Positions 12,501 through 22,820 of a stretch of DNA of 64,000 bases are shown here, piece after piece (position 1 is the first letter of the stretch; each line of letters starts with the position of its first letter). The stretch spans positions 1,116,001 through 1,180,000 of the forward strand of contig OU452198.1 in NCBI GenBank assembly GCA_911728435.2, given 5' to 3'. The notes under the pieces were generated by a model that was given only the letters and a program-made list of their open reading frames with translations, ran no database searches and was not told the origin of the DNA. This stretch comes from Apoderus coryli (Eukaryota > Arthropoda > Insecta > Coleoptera > Attelabidae). A program made the translations under genes and the position numbers.

Positions 12501-14340
12501 TGGTGCATAGCAGATCTCTCATCCTGCGCAAATCATCGCTGAACCAATTTATGCGACCCAGCGCTGATCCAGCGTTTTAGATTTAAGAGGAAAACAACTT
12601 TCAGCTGTATTTGCAATGACATTAGTAAACGTTAGAAATCTACTATCAATGCTTATATTTTTATCATCGATAAAGTCCCAATTAATATTCTCGATTCGAT
12701 TGTACAAGTTAAAAAGTCCGTATTGAGTTATGGGTCTGTAATTAATTTTTGCAACAGGCTCCGGCGGGGAAGTGCGCCCTTCAAAGGTGAAAGAAATGCC
12801 ATCGTGATCGGACAGATGATGTAAATTAAAAGGCAGATGATGGTAAGAAAACACTCGAAATACTCACTACATGCATCCAAAACCGTCGCAGGCTGATCAC
12901 ATGTTCTGCCACCATAGTGCATTACATTAGGAACCCTAGATGACCCAGTACGCTGGTGGAAATAGGACCAAAATCCCCTGGGATCAGTTTTTACAGTATC
13001 CTGAATATTCTGCATATAATTGCGATAAGAAATCCTAATGTCAGACTTAATCAACCTCCGGAGTCTCTTAAACTCTGTATAATATCCATTATCATGAGTT
13101 CTCTTGAATTTATTAAAATTTTCATCGTTTTGCTTTGCAAGCCGGAAATGATCTTGCATACATTTTGAAATTTAGGTATGTGCAAATCAAATAATGCATA
13201 GAGTCTCTTCTAGAAGCTTCCAACAGTAATACCAACATGAAGAACTGTTGCTTAGATGTGAAGAGTAACTGGGAGCAGATCGCAAACGACCGACCGAGAT
13301 GAAGGCGTACCATTTACGAGGGTACCCAATTTTTTGAAGAGCAGCGTTGACGACATGAGGATGCCTAATGGAAAGGAGAGAGAACGATGGGGCAGGTAAA
13401 TGGTCGTGACTGGGTGTCAATTTCGTGACAAGGTTTGTGAGTTCACAACAAAAATCCCTGAGTTGGAATAATTCATACTCGTTAGCGAGTGAATGCTGAT
13501 GATGATGCTACAAAATTGTGAAATTTGACGATATACGAAAATGATACTTACACCATATATGATGCACATTATACAATCTGCCGATTTGTGAAAAGAATCC
13601 GGCAAACGCTTCATCGTTGTTTTGTCGGAAATTAATTGCTCTCGCCCAATTGTTACCCCATTCAATCATTGTTCCTACAAACACAGTTAGCAGCTATTTA
13701 AGTGTCTTTCACAGATTATACACTTTGTTTTATCTAACCAGGTTTCAACGCATAACTTCTAATTTCATAAATGTTTTGACTACTTCTCATTAGGATTTTC
13801 GGCCAGTAACTGAAAGCCAAAAGGTATTGAAGATGACGTGATCTAACTAGTTTCCCCTGCTCTTCGTGCAGTTTTTGGTAATCCTGAATCAAATAAAGCT
13901 ACAAAACATTTAGGTCAAATAAATCGCTGACAAACCTCATTTTCCACAGCAAATTTGTTCAACAAATCAATCTTTTCATAACCACCGGTAAATTGCCATA
14001 AATGCAATGCCTGATCCTGATCACCAACATTAACAGTCCAACTGCCCACTAATTTAACGGCTTCATTCAGTGAACTTTGTGCATGGATAAAATCTACACT
14101 GTTTTTCCTATACAAATTAATTAATAGAATAAAAAATAATATTAAGTGTTAATTATATTGTTTTACATATTATTTAAATAAGCTTTTCTCGAATCAGGCC
14201 GGTAGTTATGGGTTTGTAAAGAGTAAATAATCTCCTTATCACTCAACATACGACTGTGACTCTCTTTGGTAGGCTCGATTTTACGTACAAATATCTTGGA
14301 AAGCCATGCATCTTGGTTGGGCGATGTCGTAGAAACCGCT
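9541..14340 (-). CDS. Nipsnap: NIPSNAP family protein, 5 exons (first exon missing)
   Basis: Minus-strand exons: 14340-14167, 14107-13936, 13883-13739, 13674-13552 and 9689-9541. All junctions are GT-AG and the phases agree throughout, giving about 253 residues plus stop. Diagnostic stretches are [65 protein letters not shown] and [20 protein letters not shown]. These are the tandem NIPSNAP (dimeric alpha-beta barrel) domains of mitochondrial proteins implicated in mitophagy signalling and membrane-associated roles. The usual length is about 270-280 residues, so only a short first exon with the mitochondrial presequence is missing; I did not find it upstream of 14340. The last intron (9690-13551) is enlarged to 3.9 kb by LINE insertions, whereas the other introns are 52-64 bp. 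The reading frame is undamaged, so it should be a working gene. Confidence 0.93.
9717..9736. repeat. Inverted-repeat arm matching the ribozyme 5' half
   Basis: These 20 bases are the exact reverse complement of 9798-9817, the 5' half of the hammerhead motif. Some of the 61 bp between also pairs (GACAAATC with GATTTGTC). The arm lacks a GAAA box, so it is not a second ribozyme on the minus strand. Confidence 0.8.
9798..9835 (+). ncRNA. Hammerhead ribozyme motif
   Basis: The core boxes CTGATGA (9802-9808) and GAAA (9822-9825) flank a 4-bp helix II, GGTC/GACC with a TTAT loop. After GAAAC a two-base loop leads to GTT (9829-9831), a permitted NUH cleavage site, followed by ACAC, which pairs with GTGT at 9798-9801 as helix I. 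Helix III is minimal (A-U and C-G), as in hammerheads of Penelope-like elements and retrozymes. One extra U after CUGAUGA departs from the consensus. It lies in the NIPSNAP last intron but antisense to that gene. Activity is inferred, not shown. Confidence 0.65.
10015..10495 (-). pseudogene. LINE C-terminal end with (ATT)n tail
   Basis: Minus strand: a piece reading RRFLKYL just inside 10495, then a frame change and [20 protein letters not shown] through NFNIPR. This resembles the extreme C-terminus of the LINE at 26673-29523. The 3' end has CAATAAAGC followed by (TAT)n at 10015-10035, the same tail style as the LINEs at 31846 and 60261. It is probably the 3' part of the copy whose 5' part is at 12856-13165. 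Confidence 0.65.
10496..12855 (-). pseudogene. LINE ORF2 (poly-A tailed), inserted in another LINE
   Basis: Minus strand. 12855-12549 carries the end of the endonuclease with its LSDHDG catalytic motif; 12531-11368 the linker and RT ([57 protein letters not shown]); 11346-10717 the thumb and C-terminal domain ([22 protein letters not shown]). There are frame breaks near 12540 and 11360. The 3' UTR ends in a poly-A run at about 10496-10510 after AATAAATAAA, unlike the (ATT)n-tailed LINEs here. It is 5' truncated inside the endonuclease. Both flanks are pieces of a different LINE. Confidence 0.85.
12856..13165 (-). pseudogene. LINE pre-RT fragment (5' part of interrupted copy)
   Basis: Minus strand frame [15 protein letters not shown] through [17 protein letters not shown] to LDACSEYFE. 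It resembles the KQLWKFVQDKKRTSRIPG to DAFADFFKG region of the LINE at 26673. The frame is cut exactly where the poly-A LINE starts. Its RT region is not present on the other side (10495 and below), only the C-terminus. Confidence 0.65.
13166..13551 (-). other. NIPSNAP intron sequence, nothing recognised
   Basis: Part of the last NIPSNAP intron between the exon-4 donor and the LINE insertions. Weak open frames exist on the minus strand but have no family resemblance and no conserved motif. Confidence 0.35.
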
Positions 14341-14876
14341 CTTTAAATGGTAAAAAAATATATTTCAATCAATAATTAATATAAATCAATGAAATACACG
14401 TTACACTACCTTATTAGATTATTTAAATTTTGGGGTATTTTATTCATATTACACCTGAGTGGGTTCGCCATATTTTATTTTTAAAACGAAAATTAAATCT
14501 ATTTTTCCAGGGAAATTTTTTACGTAAACAGCCAGCTTATTTTTATAAATGTCACAAAAAGGTTATCTCCAACACTTTTATTTTCAGATATTCAAATAGA
14601 ATAATTTTTACACGAATTTCAATAATTGAGTGGGATCATTATGCTCTATTTTTGGGACACCCGTATTGTTTATTATTGTCATACTCATGTGATTTTGATT
14701 ACTTGATTGACTTGTTAGGTGACGTTCAACAGCTGATTTATTCTCACTTTTCGGCTCTAAGACTCAATTTCAAGTCAAGTGAGGCAGCGCTCAGCTAATA
14801 GAGTAGGCAATACCTCACTACGTTATACGAATCCCAGCTGATGATACTGTGGTATGATCACTTACTAGTCATCTAA

Positions 14877-15333
14877 AGGGTTATTCTTTCGTACTGAACT
14901 AAGTGAACAATCTGAAAATTGTCAGTTCATTCAAGATTGTGCGTATTCTTTCGACATCGGTCACTTCTACCAAACTGATTAAAATTCCTACCCCTCTTGC
15001 CGCTTACTGATCAACCTCTAGGTATCGGTTAGTTCGTTCAGTTAACAGTTCCCCTCTAAAAGTATTGAATATTGAGAGATAATAATTGGAATATGATTTC
15101 GAATCAAACCAATAAATTGTAAAAGTTTAAAACATGGATAATAATATCATGGAAGAAATAATGTTCCAGTTTTCAGAGCAGAGTTGGTTGTTTTCACAAG
15201 TTTTCGAGGTTAAGTGAAAGCCAATCACAAAACAGATGATCTTTCGGTTTCACCAAATATTCAGTTCAGTATAATCACATTCAGTTTAATCACATTCACT
15301 TGCTCAGATCAATCACTACGAAAGAATAACCCT
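14877..15333. mobile_element. MITE with 17-bp terminal inverted repeats
   Basis: The ends AGGGTTATTCTTTCGTA (14877-14893) and its exact reverse complement (15317-15333) bound a 457-bp AT-rich element without coding capacity. The flanking bases do not give a clean target duplication; a TA duplication is possible if one end base is counted differently. Superfamily not assigned. Confidence 0.65.
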
Positions 15334-15639
15334 ATTGTACACAAACAGGTGCATTGGGTGGGGCGTAATCGCATACCAATATGGCGGATTCTCCACTGGC
15401 TATTTTTGTTGACGTTTTTGTTTTTTAATGCGCAGCTTAGGTTTATACTTCAATTCTAGATGTTCAGTAGTGTACTAAACACTTGAAATATAGGTAATTA
15501 TTGATATTTGATACCAAAATACAGGAATAAAAGACGTTAGTACTTTATAAATTATATATTAATACCCCTTAAAGAAAACAATTTTATTTAAATGTTGCCG
15601 TTATCTACTTAACGTATTTAGTCACCTACATATGAACCC

Positions 15640-15758
15640 TAAATACGTCCATGTACAATGTTTACAATATTTAATACATAACTATGAAACGTTATTCCTG
15701 ATATTTTCTTGTCGATTTCACTTCTACTACTGCAACTACGCACAGCACAGGACACCAT
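15640..15758 (-). pseudogene. THAP-domain-like N-terminal fragment
   Basis: Minus strand, starting at the ATG at 15758: MVSCAVRSCSSRSEIDKKIS then GITFHSY, with the Cys-X(4)-Cys start and the FHSY/FHRFP-like position of a THAP zinc-binding domain. No Cys-X2-His end follows in frame. It might be an exon cut at a GTATTA donor, or a relic of a THAP gene or P-element-like transposon. Confidence 0.3.
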
Positions 15759-16205
15759 TATAGTATATTGTTAAATAACCTTACAAAAAACAACGAAAAC
15801 TTAAGAAAACTTGTAAAATATTCGTAAGTAACACTATCATCTTGAAAGCATTTCAAATGACAGAGGTCGCATACCAATATGGCTTACCTGCACCCGCTTT
15901 TGATAACGTTATAGCGTCTCTTCCACCTCAATGTATACACCCAAGGCGCATTAGTTAATGCGCGTTGACTACACACAGCAGATAGTAATGCAACACGTAT
16001 TACATATTATTGTTTGCCTGAATATGGTGGCTAAAACCACAATATTCAAATATCAAAACATTAGATTTAAATTTTTCGATTGGCGTTACTATCTCTATCA
16101 AGACGTAGCTAAAGCTAGTTATACATCACAAATCACAAGATGTGTAATGAAGATTTTCGTTATTATTCTCCATAGCATTAAGAGCTATTTTCAGAATAAA
16201 ACATC

Positions 16206-17193
16206 ATGGTAAACCAAGAACCGAGAAATTTCGAAAAAGCAAAGCTTATTGGATTCGGTAATAGCTGCGACAGTTACTGTGTAAATCAAACTGATATGGA
16301 AGAAATGCTAAGTATTAAAAGTGAACCAGAAGCAATAGACGACGTAACTGTTAAATTAGAGCCGGAATTTTTAAATAATGAACAATGTGATATAAAACAA
16401 GAAGGCACGTTGGCATTACTAACTAATGAAAGACCTGATGGAATTCAAATTGATATCGCCGGCAACTTATTTTTTACAGACCCGACACTAGGTTCAATCA
16501 AATTGGAAGACAATTCGTGTACAAACATAACAGAACCAGGTAAGTAAATGGTGAACACTGTTGACTCAAGAAGCACTAATAAGTTTGTTTTCGATAGATA
16601 GTAATAATTGTCCACGAGGATGTATAAACTTTTGTGACTGTAGAAAGGACGGAATTACAGAGGATAAAACTCTTAGAGTTCAGTCGTGTACTGCAATAGA
16701 AATACGTCAATCCAAAATTCAGGGCAAAGGTGTATTTGCTACCAGAGCATTACCAAACGGTTTCCAATTTGGTCCTTATGAGAGTGAAATGTGTCGAGTC
16801 CAAGGGTTAGAGAATGGTAAAGTGGTAAGTTGAATTACACTGCTGTCTTCGTTTGTCACACTATTTTGTTATTTTCTAGGCAGAAGAATCAAATTGGACT
16901 CAATACATTAATTGTGCCAAAACCAGTTCTCAACAAAATTTAGCTACATTTGAGTGCAAACAAACCGTGTACTATCGTACTGTGAGACCAATCGAAAAGG
17001 ATGAGGAATTGTTAGTTTCCTATGACGATCCCATAGACCATACCATACATATTGGTTTTAAGACGGAACGGCATGAAAATTGCTGTAAATTTGTTGAAAA
17101 TCATGAAAGTGATATTGACACGCATTTTAATTCTGGAAAATGTAAATATAGACATGAAGTCAAGTGTTCAAAGAGACAGAAAGAAGCATCGAG
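16206..17193 (+). CDS. PR/SET-domain protein, exons 1-3 (PRDM-like)
   Basis: Exons 16206-16539, 16598-16824 and 16880-17193, joined by 58- and 55-bp GT-AG introns with matching phases. Exon 1 (111 codons) is acidic and carries IKSE, VKLE, IKQE and IKLE, all of the psi-K-x-E SUMO-acceptor form. Exon 2 has a Cys-rich start (CPRGC, CDC) and opens a PR/SET domain: IQGKGVFATRALPNGFQFGP. Exon 3 completes it: NWTQYINCAKTSSQQNLATF, VYYRTVRPIEKDEELLVSYDD. This is the layout of PRDM methyltransferase-like transcription regulators. The middle of the domain is shorter than in vertebrate PRDM proteins. Exon 3 ends in a good GTAAGT donor at phase 2, so the protein must continue; the exon at 33166-34306 fits. 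The start has AAACATC before ATGG. The upstream frame from 15958 looks non-coding. Confidence 0.85.
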
Positions 17194-17289
17194 GTAAGTC
17201 TCATAGTAATTATAAGTGTTGTAGGCTCGGTTATAGGACTGCATAGTACATCTGTGGGCTCTAACTTCTCAGAACAAAACTATAGAAGA

Positions 17290-17815
17290 TACTTACAGGC
17301 TCCGAAAATCTTTAACTGGTAATCCTTTTCCTCAGGATTCTAGCCTTTTTCACTTTGCTGTAAGGCGGCAACTAATCGGTTTTCATTCTATTCTGAAGGC
17401 GAGACTCGTTAATTTTCTAAAAAAGAATTTAATTTTATCGGAGAAACAATTTGGGTTTACGGAAGGCAAAAGTACGTTGGACGCTATAGCGTTTCTTGTC
17501 CGAAGAATTTATGAAGCATTGGATGAGAGTAAGCCTTGTGCAACAGTTTTCATCGACCTGGCCAAGGATTTCGACACAGTGTGTCACAATAAATTGACGG
17601 AGAAATTATTTAATGTCGGTATTAGGGGGCTCGCACTACAGTTATTCAAATCCTAATCAAATTAAATAAAGTCTATAGTAGCTCCAAAAGAGTGTCCTTT
17701 GGAATTCCACAGGGGACAGTGATTGGTCCGATATTATTCCTCATTTATATAAATCGTCTATTGCAATTGGAGATGTATTTTCCTTCGCCGATGATACCGC
17801 ATTATTTGTAGAACG
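17290..17815 (+). pseudogene. LINE reverse-transcriptase fragment in PRDM intron
   Basis: A frame reads LILSEKQFGFTEGKSTLDAI then TVFIDLAKDFDTVCHNKL (RT fingers and first palm Asp), and after several stops the remainder shows a GDVFSFADDTALFVE active-site block. It differs from the neighbouring LINEs (R1/CR1-type style) and is truncated at both ends and riddled with stops. Confidence 0.7.
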
Positions 17816-17944
17816 CCTATGTAAATAAAAATTTTATGCTGCATTTTTTAGGTTATCTTATATCAAAGCTACATATAAGTAGCCAATTTTTCTGGTGTAT
17901 TTGGGAAACATTTTTTTTTTTCGTTTTTGACCCTTTTTTAGACT
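17811..17944. repeat. Minisatellite unit 1 (~137 bp)
   Basis: Begins GAACGCCTATG, contains TTTTTTAGGTTAT and ends TTTTTGACCC...ACTATTTT. The same unit recurs at 20850-21260, on the far side of the LINE, so the LINE has split a tandem array. Confidence 0.7.
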
Positions 17945-20820
17945 ATTTTAATAATAATAATAATAATAAATGACTTTATTGTGAATTGTAAGTGTAACAC
18001 AAAAGGCGAAGTTGAGACGTGGTCTCCTAGCTTAACCTGTTTCGAATTTTAAACCCACATATTAACATATAAGTTATTATAATATTTCTTATATAAAACA
18101 ATAATAATCACAGCAAAACAACAAATATACACGCACAAAAAAAAACTAAAATAAACATCGTAAATCCTAACCCTACACACAGTATTTAGCAATTAATAAT
18201 CTTTAATTTTCGACCATAGTATTGAAACTAACTTAAATACTAATTTAAATACTAATTTTAATAAAACAGAATAAACTAAATTCACTCAACAGAAACCCAA
18301 AATCTTATACCTATATACTTGCTATATACAGTAGTCATTATCAGCGATAAAAATTCCAGCAGCAGTTCTGAAACTTGGTCCAGACAAGCATGCCACCCGA
18401 TCAGGCAACGCATTGTATAGTTTAGCTATTGTATAACTAAATGACCTTTCGAATAAAGTTGTGCTATGCATAGGCGGAGTTATGATGCGACCATTGCGAG
18501 TATCAATCGAATGCACGGCCCCCCCACATCTAAGCTTACCGAACAAATACTCCGGCGTTTTCGAAAAAATAATTTTATTGAAACAAGCAAGAGCATGCAG
18601 ATGGCGTCTTTGATTCATTGTAAGCCACCCCAGTTCAGCAATCTTTGCACTAACACCCCGATCCCTCCCTCTAAGTCCAGTTATTAAGCGAACACAGGAA
18701 TTCTGCATAAGCTGAATCTTGCGCTTATCTATACTACTAAGACAAGGGCCGTAAACAACATCACCGAAGTTAAAATGCGAGAGGACCAGGCTGTCACATA
18801 ATAACTTTTTGAGCGGAGCAGTCAGCAACTTCCTCTGGCTATATATCATTTTCAAATTGTAAAACGCTTTTTTTATGCAGGCACTTACGTGTTCGGTGAA
18901 CCTCAACTCAGCATCCACCATCAGACCCAGATCTTTCACAGTACTTGTACAATTCAATGTAAAACCCTCCACCGTTAGGGAGAAATCCTCGCAGTATGCA
19001 GCTCGGGCTCTAGGGGGTCCGAGCAACAACAACTGCAATTTACCGGGGTTTATCTCAAGGCAATGATTCCTGGATGCACCAATCAAACGTCCCAAATCCT
19101 CGTCGAACTGGTGCTTGGTTTCATCTATATCAGCAGGTAAAAATGACATATAAAGCTGGGTGTCGTCGGCATAAAGATGAGCCGAGCAGTGCCTCAAGGA
19201 CCTCAGGAGCTGCGACGTATAAATTGAAAATAAAATCGGACCAAGAATGGAGCCCTGTGGTACACCACTGCTTAATTTTCCGGACCCAGAAACCGCCTTA
19301 CCCAAAACGACAACTTGACTTCTGTCCTTTAAATACGTCCCGAGCAAAGAAACAGCAGAATCCCCGAACCCCAGGTAACCCACAATGGCCAGCAACAAAC
19401 CATGATCGATGCGGTCAAACGCCTTTGTATAATCAAGTAGTAGTAAGCCCGTTAATCGACGCTGATCCGCCGCCGTCAATGCATCATCCAGTATTTTAAG
19501 TAGTGCCGTGGAGCAGCTGTGACCCCCACGAAATCCCGACTGGACCTCCGGCAACAGCCCATGCTCATCCAGATATTTCTTCATCTGCCCGCACATTACT
19601 CTTTCAATGACTTTTGAGAGTGTTGGGAGTATACTAATCGGTCGAAGATCTTTTAGTGTTGAAGGTTTTTTAGTTTTAGGGATCGGAATAACGTTAGCTT
19701 GTTTCCAGCATGTTGGAAAATTCCTCGTTTCTATACAGTAATTAACCAAATGCAGTATAAAAGGTGTAATAAATGGGCAACTACGTACTAGCATATCGAT
19801 ACTGATCTTATCACTGCCAACAGCATCCGATTTAATCCCCAATAACGCATCAATTATATCTCCATGATCTACCATTGTGAATTCAAAGTTAATATCAGCC
19901 CTAAGTTTGTTAGTCAAATAAAAATTCATGGTCTCTGGGTCTGGATTGCTGGAGGGGGTGGAAATAAAAAAGTTATTAATATTTTCAACATTATGAAGGG
20001 AAGACGGTATTGTTATATTATCTTTTGCATAAATATTTAGGTCACGTAATAACTTCCAATTTTGTTTAGAGGAATTTTCTCGAAATTTGGTTTCTAAGTA
20101 CTGTTTTTTAACTCTATTTACTTCAGACGACATTAGATTTCTTAGCCTCTTGTAGGCCTCCCAGTTTTCTGGTGATCGATTTCCTTTATATTTCATCAAC
20201 GCCTTTTGCCTTTGTTTTTTTAGAATTTTAATATTTTCGGAGAGCCAAGGGGCTTTCTTTTTTGATATTTTAATGGTTTTTATTGGAGCATATCGATCGA
20301 AAACTTCCAAAAGGTATCGATTGAATAGCTCAACCTTAGCATTGATTTCATTAACATAAAACAGGTCAGCAAAAGGCATATTAATAAGATCGTTGTAAAA
20401 ACGATCTTGGTTAAAACTACCAAAATCCCTAAAAGTATAAAAAAACGGTTTAGGTTTTGTCAGCAGAGTCTTAAAAGTCCACTCAACCGGTAAATGATCA
20501 GAAAAATCTATGCCATGATCCACTCGAACTGTCGACACATATCTATTGTCAGAACATACAATTATATCTAGAAGCGATGCAGTATTCACTCCATGCCTGG
20601 TAGGTTCATCAACAACCTGTGTCAAGCTGTAATCATTAAGCAAGGAGAGAAACCGTTGTGTAGAAACACATTGCAGATCCATCAGATTGATATTAAAGTC
20701 CCCCATACAAATAAACTGATTAGAATCTATCAAATTTCTCGAGATATTCTCCTCAAACGATGAGAGAAACTCTACCATACCTGTTAATCCCGGAGGTCGA
20801 TACAGCAGCCCCAAAATAGT
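17941..20820 (-). mobile_element. 5'-truncated LINE with open 830-codon ORF2
   Basis: Minus strand 20814-18322 is open for about 830 codons: end of the endonuclease (FICMGDFNINLMDL, DFSDHLPVEW), linker, RT (DLRPISILPTLSKVIERVM, LLLLDYTKAFDRIDH, SSGVPQGSILGPILFSIYTS, HLYADDTQLYMSF) and C-terminal domain (KDLGLMVDAELRF). All visible RT motifs are intact. The 3' UTR runs to an (ATT)n tail at 17941-17970 after AATAAAGTC. There is no ATG; the frame is entered mid-domain, so the copy is 5' truncated although young-looking (no stop). A related small fragment lies at 32880-33135. Confidence 0.9.
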
Positions 20821-20849
20821 TAAAATCTTATCTATCTTAAACCCCTGTG

Positions 20850-21260
20850 TGAACCAATTCTTTTATGTAACATTTTTTAGGTTATATTCTATCACAACTA
20901 TAAAAAATTATTCCATATTTCGAATAAGTTTAGGAAATATATTTTTTTTATGTTTTGACCCCTTTTCCACTATTTACGAACGCCTATGAAAGTAAGTTAT
21001 TTATGACACATTTTATAGGTTATATTCTATTAAAACTATAAATAATTAGTTAATATTTCTGCTATGTTTAAGAAGTACGTTTTTTTTTAAATATTTTTTA
21101 CCCCATTTTATACTATTTTCGAACGCCAATGTGGTATAATATTTTATGTTAAATATTTTAGGTTATATTCAATTAAATGCGTAAAAAATTATGGAGTATT
21201 TCGGATAAGTTTAAGAACTATGAATTTTTTTAATTTTTGAACCCTCTTTTAAACCCTTTG
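20850..21260. repeat. Minisatellite units 2-4 (~137 bp each)
   Basis: Three successive diverged units, the last two starting GAACGCC at about 20983 and 21120, each with TTTTAGGTTATATTC, an (A/G)TAAGTTTA-like phrase and a poly-T plus TTTTGACCC/TTTTACCCC end. Continuation of the unit at 17811. Confidence 0.7.
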
Positions 21261-21677
21261 CCTACGCTCAATGTTTCCCAAAATCTAATCAGCTCCTTGC
21301 CATGTCCAATAGTATTTTTGTACCAAATTTGGTTAAAATCTGTTAAGCGGTTTTTGCGTTTTCGTGCATACAGACAGACAGACATTTTTTTAAAACTACT
21401 ATGTATAAAATGTCCAAAAACAAGTATTTCCGGTGAAATTAAAAAAATATTTTTTTTCATGAAACTAATAGTCTCCATATATACATATATTACTTATATG
21501 ATATGGAGAGCTAAAAATATATCAGTGTTCTGGGTGCATGGTGTCCGTTTTAACGGACGCAAAGAAAAAAGTAGATCCTAGACAAATTTATTATGGGTTA
21601 ATCTCAAGACCATGGTTCTGAGACACCAAAATCTCTGTTTAATTTTGATATACTTTCTACTGTTTTACTCGGTGGAA
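21261..21677. other. Repeat-derived intron sequence
   Basis: Includes GGTTAAAATCTGTTAAGCGG followed by TTTTTGCGTTTTCGTGCATA and an ACAGACAGACAG run near 21325-21390, a phrase style common at ends of dispersed insect repeats (for example RTE-type LINE tails). No gene. Confidence 0.4.
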
Positions 21678-21993
21678 ACCACAGATCTAGAAACTCGAGA
21701 GATATAACATTATCTGAAATTTCATTCATAATTCACATTTGTTTACAATCAGACATAAGTTGGCAGATAATATATAAGATAGAAAAGGACAGATAGAAAA
21801 AATGGCAACGTTGTACCAATTTCGTCGTTTCGAGTTCGTTTTATGTACCAGTGGCGTACGGTTTTGCTGGTTTCATAAATAAATAACATTGAAACACACC
21901 ATCAAATAACTTTTAAATTTAATATAATTAATTTAAATAAAATATATACATTTAATGAACGTTTTTTATATGATCAGGATTGAACGGCTGTTA

Positions 21994-22037
21994 AACCATA
22001 GTCTAATAAATAATATATTATTTATTAGACTATGGTT
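21994..22037. repeat. Perfect 44-bp palindrome
   Basis: Twenty-two bases (AACCATAGTCTAATAAATAA plus TA) are followed with no spacer by their exact reverse complement. It may be a collapsed inverted-repeat element; related ACCACAGATCTAG ends occur at 21678, 31847 and (inverted) 32930. Confidence 0.85.
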
Positions 22038-22363
22038 AAACTATACTAACTAAAAAATACTTAAATAATCCTATTTACACTCAGACGAGACGTGCCAATA
22101 AATAATATCTTTGATCTTTAAGTGTTTTGGAAAAACCACAGATAAAAGCAAGACAGCTAAGGCGCCGATAAGGGTGCAATAAAATTATTAATAATTAGGT
22201 AAAAATATATTTACAAAGATAAGGGTTGGCGCCAACAATGGTTATAGGAAATAGGTAGCACCATTATATATTATCTGGGAAACTAGTATATACAAACTAA
22301 CAATTAATTGTAATTTTACAAATATTGTATGTGTTAGCGTTGTGTTTGTACGATTGTTGACAT

Positions 22364-22406
22364 GCCACTGATGATGGGACTGGTCTAGTCCCGAAACATG
22401 TATGGC
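22364..22406 (+). ncRNA. Hammerhead ribozyme motif
   Basis: CTGATGA (22368-22374) and GAAA (22393-22396) flank helix II GGGAC/GTCCC with a 7-nt loop. GAAAC is followed by a two-base loop and GTA (22400-22402), the cleavage triplet, then TGGC pairing with GCCA at 22364-22367 (helix I). It has the same extra U after CUGAUGA and the same minimal helix III as the motif at 9798. The paired bases of helices I and II differ between the two copies yet stay complementary. It is in sense orientation within the large PR/SET-gene intron. Cleavage is inferred. Confidence 0.65.
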
Positions 22407-22820
22407 CGATAGTTTCTATTAAATTTATCTTGTGGAGATTCGACTTTCGTTTAAACACTATAATAAATACAATAGGTAAATAAAAAAAACCACATAAGTA
22501 GCATATCCTATACACACATATCCTATACACACATTTTCCATCGTCCACAAAAATCGTAGTTTTCGGGCGGTAATTCTGATTGGAATTTTCTGATTTTTTC
22601 ACCACCGTTTCATCGGAATATTCTACGTCGGTTCGACATATTTAACAAGTGTTGTGTTATGGTTATCTCATCATTTCATTTAATAATCAATAATATTCTG
22701 CTGGAATCCATATCAAACAAAAAACAGTACAACTGGTGATAAAGATATCGACATTCATATCTATACACATAGTACCTACTATTGTACAGGACCGTACTTT
22801 ACTTTTATAATATTTTTGAA

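Larger units (their letters stand above)
14341..16205. promoter_or_regulatory. Divergent intergenic region NIPSNAP / PR-SET gene
   Basis: The two genes point away from each other across this 1.9-kb stretch, so it should hold both promoters and the missing first NIPSNAP exon. The 17-mer TCGCATACCAATATGGC occurs twice (15369-15385 and 15867-15883); AATATGGC(GG) resembles a YY1/Pho site. A MITE (14877-15333) and a THAP-like fragment (15640-15758, minus) lie inside. No TATA box could be assigned with confidence. Confidence 0.4.

Noticed and set aside
13187..13420. Additional NIPSNAP exon in the last intron
   Set aside because: The frame does not resemble any NIPSNAP segment, and the exon at 9689-9541 completes the protein in phase without it.
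15958..16212. An 84-codon frame just before the PR/SET gene
   Set aside because: No motif, unlikely composition, and it overlaps the better start at 16206; probably 5' UTR or chance.
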